From Axinella damicornis (Eukaryota; Porifera; Demospongiae; Axinellida; Axinellidae), in contig OZ007511.1 of assembly GCA_963931865.1 (NCBI GenBank), positions 487,836 through 551,835 of the forward strand: a stretch of 64,000 nucleotides of DNA. Direction: 5' to 3'. The first letter of the stretch is position 1. Each line of letters starts with the position of its first letter. This document shows, piece after piece, positions 1-10,958 of the stretch. The translations under genes were made by a program, and so were the position numbers. Under the pieces are notes generated by a model. It made no database searches. It had not been told where the DNA came from and saw only the letters and a program-made list of their open reading frames with translations.

Positions 1-430
1 AAGGCCTTCTGCAGTGTCGTACCCAGACGTTGGGTGGATGCCTCGTACCAAGGCCTTCTGCAGTGTCGTACCCAGACGTTGGGTGGACGCCTCGTACCAA
101 GGCCTTCTGCAGTGTCGTACCCAGACGTTGGGTGGATGCTTCGTACCAAGGCCTTCTGCAGTGTCATACCCAGACGTTGGGTGGACGCCTCGTACCAAGG
201 CCTTCTGCAGTGTCGTACCCAGACGTTGGGTGGACGCCTCGTACCAAGGCCTTCTGCAGTGTCATACCCAGACGTTGGGTGGACGCCTCGTACCAAGGCC
301 TTCTGCAGTGTCGTACCCAGACGTTGGGTGGATGCCTCGTACCAAGGCCTTCTGCAGTGTCGTACCCAGACGTTGGGTGGACGCCTCGTACCAAAGCCTT
401 CTGCAGTGTCGTACCCAGACGTTGAGTGGT
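1..430. repeat. 49-bp minisatellite, about 8.8 copies
   Basis: The unit starts AAGGCCTTCTGCAGTGTCGT and returns every 49 bases from position 1, with only a few substitutions (C/T changes and one AAAGCC variant in the last copy). The array continues off the left edge. The ORFs across it on both strands are repeat artefacts. It probably lies in an upstream intron of the Rab-like gene, or 5' of it. Confidence 0.95.
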
Positions 431-1335
431 CATGTGGAGGAGTAGCACATTCCTTCTGTAGAGCTGTGCGATTGCTTCTGAACCGGAAAAATGTTGTCAA
501 GACTGCCCGATGTCAACCGCTCAGTTGCTCCGTGCTCCGTGGTTGCAATCGGTCGCATGCTCACGGGTTTTCGTTTTCTGGGAATATGCCACTCCTCCTC
601 ACGTCCATCCAATGTTAGGGTACGTCACTGCAGGTGACGGGTTTTGCCAGTCCTTCCCCAGCGTTAGTACTGCAAGTGAAGACGCTGGGGTGAGAAGGCC
701 TGGTCCAAGGCCAGCCTGGTGTTATTGCAGCAGAATTGAACGTTGTGTTTGGGTGGAAATGCTAACTTTGCGTCTTTTGGAATGTTTGTGTACCCATTGT
801 GAGTGATCCTCCATTCCAATGTCATGTGACCTTCTCCACCATGTAGCTAATGTCACATGACCTCCACTCCGTATCCAATGTCACATGACCTACTCACTTA
901 TCCCAGGAGGCAGGGCATGAGGTCTTGTACACACCCATTGTCACTGCATTCGCATTGGAGGTCATGTGATAACACAGTGAAGTCATGTGACATGGAATAC
1001 ATGAGGTGGAACGCCTTTGATTGGCAGCAGAGTAACGTCAAACCTTTGCAGCTGGTTTGATGGTACATGTGTTAACCTTTGACCTCTCTGCTGGTTGCAA
1101 TGTTTTCCCTAGGAAGTGCATGTCATCAGACATTCAACCAGGCAGTGAGACTGCCATGGAAACCAGTACCAAGTCCAGTCCATAGTCTACTCCCCACCTT
1201 TTTATGCTTCTGTTTGTCCCTGTATGCATGCACTAATTGGAAGAGATAAACAGAAGACCAGTAATCCCTGGAAATCTGACATAATCCTTGTTTCCTGGAA
1301 TCTGACCGTTTGTTTCTCTCTCTCGTACACTGCAG
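431..1335. other. Gene-free stretch, probable Rab intron or 5' flank
   Basis: I looked here for exons carrying the Rab P-loop and the DTAGQE motif and did not find them. The only visible pattern is a cluster of the 9-mer TCACATGAC or its complement at about 824-990. Position 1335 ends a good 3' splice site with a long CT-rich tract. Confidence 0.5.
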
Positions 1336-3290
1336 GTTTCGTTCCATGGTAAGCAACCTCACAACACCCTCATAACTAAGTTTCACTGTTTGCTGGCAAG
1401 CATCTCACCAGTACCGAGTATCTCTGTTTGTTGATTCAATATGGCCGTGGTAGACAACCTCCCAACATGGTGCTCCTGGCGGGGGACTGAAGGCAGAGTG
1501 CATTAGTGTAGCCAGTGTTGCCCCCCAAATCTGACGGGATAGAGAGGGAGAAGAATTCAGAATATGTGACCATATCAAAGAACGTAATGCATTCCAATAA
1601 CCACATCAGGCATGGGAGAGAGGAATCCCTCTTCTGGGGGGACCGCTCAGTGCTGTGTTGCCCGTTTGCATGGTAACAGAAGTACAGGATAGACTATGTA
1701 AACCTAGGAGTAGGTTATGCACTGGTAACCTATGAGTATGTGGTTTACCTGAGGCATAGCCGAGTAAACCGCACATAAGGTGGTTACGTGTGTAAATCCA
1801 CTCCATATTAGACAAACCTGCTGAGCAAGCTTAGCTTGTTGTGATGCAGCAGTTAGCACTGAGCAGTGAAAGTCAGATGGACCCTATACCCATAAGTGGG
1901 TGGCACTGTGAGGAGAGTAATATTTTGTGTTCTCGTTCCATTCTGCAAGGCCCCGATGTACTACAGGAGAGCAAATGCAGCCATCATAGTGTACGACATC
2001 ACGCGACAGAAGTCGTTCACTGATGCCAGAGAGTGGGTCAAAGGTCAGCAGCTGTGTAGTTGTACTGTAGGGAGTGGGTCAAAGGTCGGCAGCTGTGTAG
2101 ATATAGTTGTAGACAGTGGGTCAACTAATTTTTGTATTGGGACGTTTTGTCCCGAATATAAGTACTGGTATATATAGCTAATGGTGTATCGAAGCAGCGA
2201 TGTTTGAAGAAGTTTTATTTTGTGTCTGCAGAATTACAGAGCAAAGTGGACTCGAAAATTGGTGAGCTGGCTGACTGTACCCTCACTCACATACACACCC
2301 TCACACACATGCACACCCTCACACATGCACACCTTCACACACATGCACACCCTCACACACATGCACACCTTCACACACATGCACAGCCTCACACATGCAC
2401 ACCCTCACACATGCACACCCTCACACGCTGGCACATACACACACACACAAATATCTGGTTGGCTGTATCCTCATACACACACACCATACACATGCACACT
2501 GAAAGATCTGTATCCTCATACACACACCATACACATGCACACTGAAAGATCTGTATCCTCATGCAGACACCCTCACTCATATACACACCCTCGTATAAAT
2601 GCCACATGTAACACAGCCACCACGCTCACATACCAGCCACATACCTCCTGCAGCACTGTGTGTAGTGGGAAACAAGTGTGACCTGACGGACCAGAGGGAA
2701 GTCTCCCGGGACAAGGGGGAGGAGTTTGCTCACCAGCTGGGAGCCATGTTCACAGAGACATCAGCATCCGATAACATTGGTTAGCCACTAGCGTGTAGCC
2801 ATGGTAGCATGGCGGGCAGCTAGTGTTTCGATAACAGGCATATGCCTCAGCACCGGGCCACCAGCAGTACAATGGTGTGGGTGGCCCGGGATCGAGGCTG
2901 TGCATGCACGTTTCTGCCAATTTAGGTTTAATTCCAAAATTGGCATGTCAAAATGGATAGCAAGTGGTTTCCACTATGTACCAATTTTGGCACAAAAACA
3001 CCTCCATCCTCCCTCCTCCCCTCCCCCTCGCAGGAGTAAAAGAGGCATTCTTGAAGGTAGCAGAGGGTGTGATAAATCTCTTCCAGCGCAACGAACTAAC
3101 ACCAAACGTTCTTGAACCTTCCTATTCTACCATGAACAGCTCCACACAGCGCAACAGCATAGCAGCGACACACCTCCAGGCACAACCTAACAATCACACA
3201 CAGCAGAATGGCCAAGTGACTGTCCCGTATGGAACTAGGTCCTCAGGGAACTCACAAGATGGTTTCTTACAGAAATGTTGTGTTGGCTAG
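1336..3290 (+). CDS. Rab-family small GTPase, 3' exons (5' part missing)
   Basis: Five exons are proposed: 1336-1348 (13 nt, encoding FRSM), 1950-2043, 2232-2261, 2654-2779 and 3034-3290, stop TAG. All have GT-AG borders and the frame closes, giving about 173 C-terminal residues. Visible Rab marks are [20 protein letters not shown] after the switch II region, WVKEL, the G4 base-binding motif GNKCDL and the G5 region ETSAS. The C-terminus is KCCVG, a CCXX double-cysteine prenylation signal. Family knowledge: Rab GTPases recruit effectors to vesicle membranes when GTP-bound. The closest resemblance from memory is the endosomal Rab5/21/22 group and insect RabX1, but I cannot assign a subfamily. 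Oddities: the usual SAK lysine of G5 is Ser, and the exon encoding FRSM is only 13 nt. Exons with the P-loop and DTAGQ are not in the window. It ends tail-to-tail with WAVE, 429 bp apart. Confidence 0.85.
2044..2140 (+). repeat. 41-bp duplication containing the exon end and 5' splice site
   Basis: The exon end GAGTGGGTCAAAG plus its donor GTCAGCAGCTGTGTAG (2031-2059) recurs at 2072-2100 as GAGTGGGTCAAAG-GTCGGCAGCTGTGTAG, with a weaker third trace near 2118. Use of the second donor would add 41 nt and shift the frame, so it is probably a decoy. Confidence 0.8.
2276..2570. repeat. CACA-rich minisatellites in Rab intron
   Basis: About eight copies of an 18-20 bp unit (CACCCTCACACACATGCA type) at 2276-2440 are followed by two copies of a roughly 50-bp unit containing CATGCACACTGAAAGATCTG at 2468-2562. 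Confidence 0.85.
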
Positions 3291-3719
3291 CCATTGGTTT
3301 TCATGCATTGTGTTCATATTCATCTGTCAAATCAAGAAATTATTTTCTGTTTGTATTCATGAAAATGTTTTTGTGTTGTCTAAAAATAATAGTAGTAACT
3401 ATGATCAAAATGTTGCAGGCTATATAGCTTGCATTTCAAGGCCATTCCATATTATGGGCCGCACCAATACACTCCTACACTCATTTTGTTCATCCAAATC
3501 ACTCCAAGATCAGATCGATATATAGCCTCAGACTAGCGTTGGACTCTAGCGCTTTTCACTTCCTTTTTAAGTGATGAATGTGGCGTGGCGTTCCCATTGG
3601 TTAGATCTTAGCTCAATTGACACACATCATAATACACACAGACTAATAGCTATCAAAAACATTCCAAATGCAATGGACACACAAGAAAGTCATGAAGTTG
3701 CATTAGCCAATCAGCTGTC
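3291..3719. other. Convergent intergenic / 3' UTRs of Rab and WAVE
   Basis: AT-rich DNA between two convergent stop codons. No coding signal and no clear AATAAA on either strand. It must hold both 3' UTRs. Confidence 0.5.
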
Positions 3720-5875
3720 TCAGGTACTCCATTCAGAGTCGGAATCATCAAAATCACTGTCGCTCTCCGTGTCGCTGATCTCAACAGCAATCCTGCGCTT
3801 CAGGATGGAAGCAACGTCGCTGCCGACGTCTCGTTTCTTCTCCTCACCACTCCGCTCCACCCTACGAAGGTTCATGCCTGCAAAGCATTGTAAAGTACAG
3901 TAACTACATCTCATTTCTTCTTCTTACCACTGTTCCTCCCTACGAATTTCATGCCTGCAAAGCATTGTAAACTACACTATAGTACACTACAGCCATTCAG
4001 TTGGGAATTGAAACTACTGCAGAGCGTTCTCATCAAGTGATGGAAAATGACGTAATTTTGCATATCTCAAGTTTCTGTAAGTGGGTTAGGGTTAGGTGCT
4101 GGTACAGGGTATAGGTCTCCATACAACCTGCCAGAAATCCGACCACCTGCATCTTAATTAGTTAAATTTGAGGGGCAACCACACTCCTGGTAGCCGTGTT
4201 GCAACCAGTTGCAACTCGCTGGTTGCGCAAGCTAGGTACCAGTTTTTCATGAACCTTGCAAAGTGGAGACGGTAGACGCACAACGATTACACAATAATTC
4301 AATCAGCAAATTTGCGTACCAAGTGCATGAAACCATTCAAGTCGATCTTTGTCACTGAGAGCAGCGACCTAACTCTGTAGCTAGCTGTTAGTAGAGTGCG
4401 TAACAAGAGTACTACAGATCTGACCCGGTATGCATGTACCTGACGTTTTCCGTTTACCGTCTCCAAGTTGCAAGGTTCATGAAAACTGCGTACTGCAGCT
4501 CATTCCAATTAATGCACATGTCACGTGAGGACCATGCTTGGTCAATTGAGTCAGCAACGACTAGCCTCGTACCCAGGCCCTCACGCGGAACGCGGAAGAG
4601 GGCCTGGTGACACTTGGCAAAATTCCCGTATGTGCTGAGCTCAGCACTCTTGATTTCGGGTAGGCGAATCACATTCATCCATTGCCAATTACTGCGTAGT
4701 AATTACATTCTTCACCCCGTGAAAAGTGTAGCCGTTTGATAAAACCGCTGTTCTAGCCTTCAAGACTCACCTCTGGTCGCTCCTTGGCAAGGACTTGCTA
4801 CTTAGCCATCACCAACAGCTACCTTCCGTGTGATTTCGAATGCATCCAAGTAAGGAATGTAATAGATTACGCAATTATGCTGACTGAGCACATACGGGAA
4901 TTTTGCCATGTGTCACCAGGCCCTCTTCCGCGTTCCACGTGAGGGCCTGGGTACGAGGCTAGTGGACGACAGCGATCACACCTGTGTGGTCAGAATCTTT
5001 GTGGGGCCTTCGTAAGAGCTGTACTGGCGATGAACTTCGAAGAGAGTGATCGAGCGATGGCGGCCAACTAATATTAAATATAAGCACCATACGAAAAATT
5101 CCTGCTATACAGTACGTCAAACCATCTACATGCTCCCCCTGGTTTGCTGAGCTCCTGACCATAGTAAACTACAGTAAACTATAGCAGTCTTCTTACCCAT
5201 CTCGATGGCTCTAAGCAGAGCGCTTCTTCCGTCTACTTCCTGTGGCTTAGGCTTCTGAACTTCAACTGGGGCTGAGGAGATTGCGGGGGGAGGGCCCGGA
5301 GGAGGAGGGGGCGGGACACCACCCGGAGCAACCGGAGCAACAGCAGGAGGAGGAGGAGGAGGGGGCGGAGCTCCCATACCGGTGGGAGGAGCCGGAGGAG
5401 GAGGAGGGGGAGGGGCAGGGGCCACAGGATAGTTAGGCTGCGATGGCAGCCTTATCCCTGTTTCTATTGGCTGAGGATAACAAAAAAGTTGGATCTTCGT
5501 GACTCCTTGGATACAGGTCAAAACCACAAGCTGGACCTGGTAGTCATCTGATTGGCTGAATTTTAAACATACATGTGACATGGCGGTTGGTATTCCTCAC
5601 GCATAAGGTGTTGGCTTACCGGGGGAGGGGGTGGAGGGGGATGGAGGGGGGTTGTGATGGGGAGGTTGGGAGGAGGGGGAGGAGGAGGAGCAGTTGGTGT
5701 TGCTAGCTGTGCTGGGGAGGGTTGCGGAGGAGGGGGCCCACTGGGCGGATGGTCTGTGTGTGTGCACGTTTGTGTGGCCAGTATAAAGCTGTATTGTGGA
5801 CAGGCTGCAAGTTCCAAAATCATATATATACTGGTTCATGCATCAAGGGGGTGGAGCACAAGTGGGGGTGAGGAG

Positions 5876-5911
<36 letters not shown>

Positions 5912-7498
5912 GGAATGCACAATGAGGTGCACGTCATGCTATGCAGTATGCGATCACTTATGGTGCAGTTCAGGTACACCTCTGCAGAGCGAAGCTCGCT
6001 CAGGCAAGGCACAGGGGGCAAATGGCCCATCCCTTCCTTCGTTCTGGACAACCTACCTTGCACATAGGAGTCTGGAGGTGGGGCAGGAGGATTATAAGGT
6101 GATTCACCCGCATACTCGGGGGACTCGCGCACCACACTGGTGTGGTCCGTGACCGTGACGAACTCCTTGTCCACACTCGCATACTGCTTCTTGGTGGCAG
6201 CCCTCACGGCCTTCTTGGGCTGCGATTCCTTCCTCCTGCGACCTTTGCGCTTCTCCCCCTGTGGAGTGTGTGTGTGTGGTGTCAGATTTATTCCATCAGT
6301 AGAGTCATGTGACTACCACGTGACATCACATGCACGTAACCCATCATGTGCCTATCATGTGGTTATCATGTGATATTGCACACCTTCTTTTTCTTCTTCT
6401 CCAGCAGCTTTGTCTGGTCCTTGACCCACAGGTCATAGAAGTAATTTGGGTCAGTGTAGAACTTTAACCCTTCCCTTCCATCGTCACGGTAATTGGTGAA
6501 TAGGTTGAGATGTGGGGGAGGGTCGCAGGACCTGAGGGAGGGGGATCGGCACATGAACAACAGCATTGACCCAACTCATCTACCATTTTTGTCGCTTGAT
6601 TTAAAAAAACATTCTAACCCGTGAAGCAGCTACTACGGAAGTCATCCCTGACCTGTAGACATCCTGGAGGGCGGTTGGCAGGGTGTTGCGATCAAGGATC
6701 TGCTGCTCCTCCTTCCTAGTGCTCTTGAAGTGATTCTTGAAACTAAACTCCTCCATTTTCACTGCCAGAGGTTGAAGTACAAAGTACAAAGGTCATGACT
6801 TGCAGGTGAGAGAGAGACAAGAGTTCATAACCTCTTGCAGTGACCCAACTTGGTTAAACTCCTGGCAGGGGGAATTGTTCCACATAACCATCGTTTCGAA
6901 AAAGCCCCATGAAGTAAATTACGATCACGTACTGACTCAGAAGTATTCTTGTTGGCAGCCGTTGACTGCCGTTAGCAGTATGCATGTGATGTCACTTAAT
7001 ATGATTGTTGGTGTACGTAGCAGTGTATACTCTTACTGCAGAGGAAGTTCTGGGTGAGGTGTAGGTTACAGTTATGCCCCGCCCCACACTTCCAGGGTGA
7101 CCTGTAAGCTAGCAGCTGGGCGGGGCATAGGTTACAGCTGTGCCCCGCCCCAAACTACCAGCAAGATAGACTAGGGGGACCCGTAAGATAGCCACCTGTA
7201 CAAGCAGCTGTACGAGTCTGCTGAAGTGTCCATGAGGTGAGAGTAGAACCTGAGGCATCATTCTAAAACACGACCCAACCAGTTGCACTGGCACCAGAAG
7301 TGGGATGTGGCACATTGCACACAGTCTCTCTCTGAAAGTCATGTGACTGCTGCAATCTCATTGGCTCTGCCAACATTCTGGCAGAGTAAACAAAATGTGA
7401 GCTTAATTAAGTCAGCCGCTTTCCCCGGCCACGCCCTCTACTAGGAAGTGTCGGCCGGCCACAGGCTGAAGGGACGGACACTCCTCTCCAAATTAAAT

Positions 7499-7534
<36 letters not shown>

Positions 7535-7828
7535 ACCAGTCCTACATACAGTCATACCATCTTCCTTTGCTGAAGCATCAAGGAGAGCTGCCTTGTCAAA
7601 GAGGTTTTGAACGCGCACGTTGAGGGCGGCAGAGCGCTGGTAAATAGCATTCGCCTCATTGAACAGTTCCCCAAACAGATTTTCTGCGTGCTTAGAGATG
7701 CTGCTCAGCTGCTTGATAACTCCGGCCAGCGAGTTGACCACCACTCCCTCTAGCTCATTCTTCACCTGTTTATCCAGCGTCGTCCGGGCGATATAGACCG
7801 GCTCCACGGCGCGTTTCACAAGCGGCAT
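3720..7828 (-). CDS. WASF: WAVE/SCAR actin nucleation-promoting factor (WASF family)
   Basis: Seven coding exons on the minus strand: 7558-7828, 6653-6761, 6384-6531, 6057-6258, 5620-5753, 5197-5470, 3720-3877. They sum to 1296 nt, a complete 431-residue protein plus TGA. Family role: WAVE links Rac signalling through the WAVE regulatory complex to Arp2/3-driven actin branching at the cell cortex. Residues 1-176 match the WAVE homology domain, from MPLVKR through ILDRNTLP to [16 protein letters not shown] basic stretch ([10 protein letters not shown]) follows, then a proline-rich region of about 235-360. The WH2 actin-binding helix is [12 protein letters not shown] and the connector-acidic tail holds [19 protein letters not shown], ending DDSDSEWST with the conserved near-terminal Trp. 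The start is set by the family's MPLV N-terminus. It diverges from GORAB, and intron 6 carries a fold-back element. Length is slightly below vertebrate WASF1-3. Confidence 0.97.
3928..3954 (-). other. Candidate duplicated 27-nt microexon of WAVE
   Basis: The region around the last WAVE acceptor (3877/3878) is duplicated 77 bp upstream in the gene. The copy keeps the acceptor (TGCAAAGCATTG-type tract ending CAG, exon start 3954). It also gains a strong donor, AGTG|GTAAGA, at 3928/3927. The interval is 27 nt, in phase with both neighbours and free of stops. It would insert nine residues (MKFVGRNSG type) between WH2 and the connector. Without the donor, use of this acceptor would hit a stop after 14 codons. 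Whether it is spliced is unknown. Confidence 0.45.
4160..5070. repeat. Dispersed repeat, copy A (WAVE intron 6)
   Basis: Several blocks recur elsewhere. GAGGGGCAACCACACTCCTG near 4171 and TTTGTGGGGCCTTCGTAAGA near 4999 recur at 26917 and 27231. A block with GGGTAGGCGAATCACATT, CTCCTTGGCAAGGACTT and ATTCGAATGCATC (4658-4850) recurs at 30814-30985. This suggests an old interspersed element of about 1 kb, of which three partial copies are visible. Confidence 0.65.
4562..4961. mobile_element. 400-bp fold-back element with long terminal inverted repeats
   Basis: The left end TAGCCTCGTACCCAGGCCCT (4562 on) is matched in reverse complement by the right end finishing at 4961. The inverted repeat extends about 80 bp (to about 4640 and from about 4885), including CTCTTCCGCGTTCC and GGGAATTTTGCCA segments. 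No coding sequence lies inside. It lies in WAVE intron 6. Flanks share only the last five bases (ACGAC), so any target-site duplication has decayed. Confidence 0.85.
5881..5911. repeat. Poly-G run in WAVE intron
   Basis: About 31 consecutive G, just upstream (in plus coordinates) of WAVE exon 5 at 5620-5753. Such runs are error-prone, so its true length is uncertain. Confidence 0.9.
7501..7534. repeat. (ATCT)n microsatellite
   Basis: Eight or so perfect ATCT units immediately inside WAVE intron 1, close to the exon 1 donor (7557). Confidence 0.95.
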
Positions 7829-8011
7829 GGCTGGCACCCAAGGATCAGTCAGATGTACACAAAATGTCTGCGATGATATTGCATGCATGCAGAAGCTGAA
7901 GCTGACGTCATGAACATCACGTGCGCACCCACGTGGGCCATGCCAGTCAACGTACACAACAATGTAAACATTGTCTAGCTAGCGTCCTGGAAATTGTGGA
8001 ATGCGATCGAG
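7829..8011. promoter_or_regulatory. Divergent promoter interval between WAVE and GORAB
   Basis: Only 183 bp separates the two opposed start codons. It contains a perfect CRE, TGACGTCA (7903-7910), two CACGTG E-boxes (7918-7923 and 7930-7935) and a perfect inverted repeat ACAATGT-AA-ACATTGT (7959-7974) that overlaps a forkhead-type GTAAACA. No TATA box is evident. Transcription starts cannot be read from sequence, and a 5' UTR intron is possible on either side. Confidence 0.6.
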
Positions 8012-10605
8012 ATGGAGGATGGCGAGTGGAAGGGTTTTAGCGACAGAGAGCTGAAGAGCCTGCGGAAGAACCAGCAACCGAAGAGAGTGGTAATTCTTCC
8101 CCCCTCAGGACCACAGAGAAATGCCAAACCTAGCTCGCTTGGTGAAAGTGGTTCCGTCCCCAAATCTGTCAGACAGCAAGCTGTGAGAGGTGGGTTAGGG
8201 ATGAGGAACAAAAGATCAAGCTCTGCCTCAGGCTCACCAGTGCAAGTCTCCTCATCAGATGGCATCCCCCAAAATGCATTCTTCACCCATCCTGCAAGGG
8301 ATGTCCAAACTAAGGCAGTTCCGTCCAAGGTGGCTGGCAAAGTACCAAGTGCTCCCGAAGGTCTTGTAATGACGAGAGATTCATCATCACCATCTGATGC
8401 TGGGACCAAGAGCAGCACACTCACTGTTGCAGCAGTGAAACAGACTGTTGGTGAAAACAGTCATGTTCCAGAAGCAGATCTAGACAGCGTCGTACATCCA
8501 GAGTTGAAAGAAAGGTAGGACTATTGACTTGTTTGACAGAGTCCAGTGTCCATCCTTTTTGGGCTGTGCAGAGAAGATTAAATGCATGCAACCATTGTCT
8601 GTCGGCAGTACCTAGTCTCGGCCCCAGACCCAACCAACCCCAGCGTGGATCGCTTTTAGTATTGCACTCGGGGAAGAGATACTGGAAGCGATATACACAC
8701 TGGATAGAAGGTCTGGGAATGAGACTAGGCAGTACTGTAGAATAGACTTGTGGTACTGTTGTGTCTGGAGCTGCTGGACAGCTGTGTTTATCGTTGAGTT
8801 GCACTCTACTGCGCTCTCTTCTGCTCCTACCATATGCTGGATGTGTCCCTTGCAGTCCTCCGTCCTCAAACTTGGAGCTCTTGCAAAAGAGACAGAAAGA
8901 GATTGAAGCAGAAAACAAGAAGAAAAAAGAACTTGTTCAGCAAACACTTCAGGAAAGGTACCTAGCAGCATGTAGACAGTGCAGGACTCGTCAGACGATT
9001 CTCTCCCTGTATTTAGGTACAAGAAGACTGAAAATGAAGCACGGACATTGGAGGCTGTGAAGCTCGAGCTTAACAAGGTTGATAATCTGGTCATGAGGGA
9101 CGTATCTCTGTTGAGGGAGAAGATAGAGGAGGCTAATCGCCAGTATACAGCAGCAAGGTTGTATGGGCGTAGTATTGAGAGTGTATGTGTATGTGCGTAG
9201 TGCAGGGCATCTGTTGCTATGTGCATATATACTGTCCACCTATTCAGAGAGGAATTCGGTAGTCAATTATGGTATGCATTCATATGCTTGGATAGCACAC
9301 ACTGCTATTGTTCATATGGTATGTGACATTTTATGTCTTCAACTTTCATCGATGTCTTGGCAGGAAGAGGTATGAACTAGCAGAGACAGAGTTCATTGCT
9401 GCCAAGCAGGACCTGCACAGCACCTCAGAAACAAAAGAACTGCTCTCAGAACATCTGTGCAACGTCATACAACAGAATGAGATCAGGAAAGCCAAGAAGC
9501 TAGCTGAGTTGCTGCAAGTCTTGAACGTTGAGTCCGGAGTTCCCGCTTCAACAGCTGCCCCTCTTCTACCGGCCCTTCTCCAGAGGACTCCGACACCGGG
9601 CCTGGACATCTGGCCCAAGAAAGGGAAACTGGACACTCATAAGACCGGTCAACCTGTTCCTAGTGGAGACATGCAGACCAAGTTCAATTCAGCTGCAGCT
9701 GTTAGTGGAGGGGCTGAGGAAATGCCAGCAAGTCCTGGGGTACATTCAGGTAAGACTTGCAAGTTTGAACAATTGAGGTTTGCTTTTATACCAAAATTGG
9801 CACATTTTAGAAACCATTCTCTGCCGATTATGGCACGTTTTTGACATGCCAATTTTGGAATCAAGGCAAGAATTCCATGGCAGAAACGTAGGGTGACTGA
9901 TGTGCCATTTCTGCCACAAATGGACCAATGAACCATCCATGGCTGTGCGGACCTGTAGCACTGGTGATCGTCCGCTGGACTGCGGACTGGCGGCTATGTG
10001 AAAATGGACGTCCAACAACTGGTGGTGTGGGCGGCCTGGGAAGGAGGCTATGCATACAGTCATAACAGATTGGTATCTTGGGCTAGGAATGAGGTACTCA
10101 CTGTGGTTAGCTATTGAGCATATACTATAGGACTGGTGGATTGTGGTCACTGAAGAAACCTAGTCGCAGCTGGCTAGCTATAGTACTACACATAGCACCA
10201 GCTAAATGTCACTGTTGCTGCACCTTCTTGTTTCAAATATGGAGGCCCTGTTGACGGTGTGTGACTGCTTCCTCCCTTGCAGAGCCCCCTCATGATCAGA
10301 CCCAATCTCAGACACTAGGATCTTGTGTGCGGTTTCAGTCCTCAAGCACTTCTGAATCGAATGTGGAGCATATGAAAGACAGTGAGAATGCAGCGAGTGC
10401 CTCAGCCTGTACCAGTCCTACCAGGAACACTGAGACTGGAAGTACTGGTGCAGCGGACAGCTGTCCTGGAGTAGGTGATGGTAAAGATGGGCACCAATGT
10501 GAGCCATCCAGCAGTGTGGACAAAACTGACCAGAGAATTGGCAGCGCTTCTCACGAGGGTCTACAATTGGAGAACCAGCCTGTTGTTAACGTTGAAGCAT
10601 CGTGA
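8012..10605 (+). CDS. GORAB: GORAB, RAB6-interacting golgin
   Basis: Five exons: 8012-8514, 8856-8957, 9017-9157, 9364-9749 and 10283-10605 (TGA), totalling 1455 nt and 484 residues. Family role: GORAB is a coiled-coil protein of the trans-Golgi that binds Rab6 and Scyl1 and supports COPI recycling. The N-terminal signature EWKGFSDRELKSLRK matches the GORAB GFSxxEL motif. Residues about 170-305 form a charged coiled coil. Its core is RYELAETEFIAAKQDL, LLSEHLCNVIQQNE and RKAKKLAELLQVLNVE, very close to the vertebrate family core. The Ser/Thr-rich C-terminus after about 310 is not conserved. The start at 8012 is the first in-frame ATG before the signature; an out-of-frame ATG sits at 8001. The protein is longer than the roughly 370-390 residue vertebrate form, mainly in the linker and tail. 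Intron 1 carries a fold-back element. Confidence 0.95.
8613..8727. mobile_element. Fold-back element, 115 bp, in GORAB intron 1
   Basis: The ends TAGTCTCGGCCCCAGACC and GGTCTGGGAATGAGACTA are inverted repeats. Flanking 9-mers GGCAGTACC (8604-8612) and GGCAGTACT (8728-8736) match at 8 of 9 bases, consistent with a target-site duplication. Confidence 0.8.
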
Positions 10606-10952
10606 ATACTATTGTACTATAGTGCCCCATTGATATATTCTCTGATAGCCAAGTATTGTGATATACTGTAACAGATCAATTTTCAGAGGTTTCTTGTTTT
10701 CAACCATTGAGCTATGTGTGTCAATCCTGTCTGTGACAAGATGCGACAGTTCTTCACAGCACAGAAACTGTGACTAGTCACGTGATCATATTATTTGCCC
10801 AATCACAATTGAATACATGTCAGCATGAACTTGGATAAGTGTCTAGTCTCTGTCGATCCAAGGCTTGCATGGAATTTGAAGAATGTTGTGAAGTGGCATA
10901 TGCATGCAGCGGTGCCATATCCCATTTCATCTACTCACTATGGTAGCAGACT

Positions 10953-10958
10953 AATAAA
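10953..10958 (+). terminator. Polyadenylation signal, probable GORAB 3' end
   Basis: AATAAA about 350 bp after the GORAB stop codon, in AT-rich DNA. No better signal lies between. Confidence 0.55.

Noticed and set aside
1..430. Possible CRISPR array
   Set aside because: The 49-bp units are contiguous with no unique spacers, and the DNA is eukaryotic. The same reasoning excludes the other tandem arrays.
7829..7957. Upstream in-frame ATG (7957) as WAVE start
   Set aside because: The extra 43 residues have no WAVE counterpart and cover the CRE/E-box promoter motifs; the family start MPLV is at 7828.
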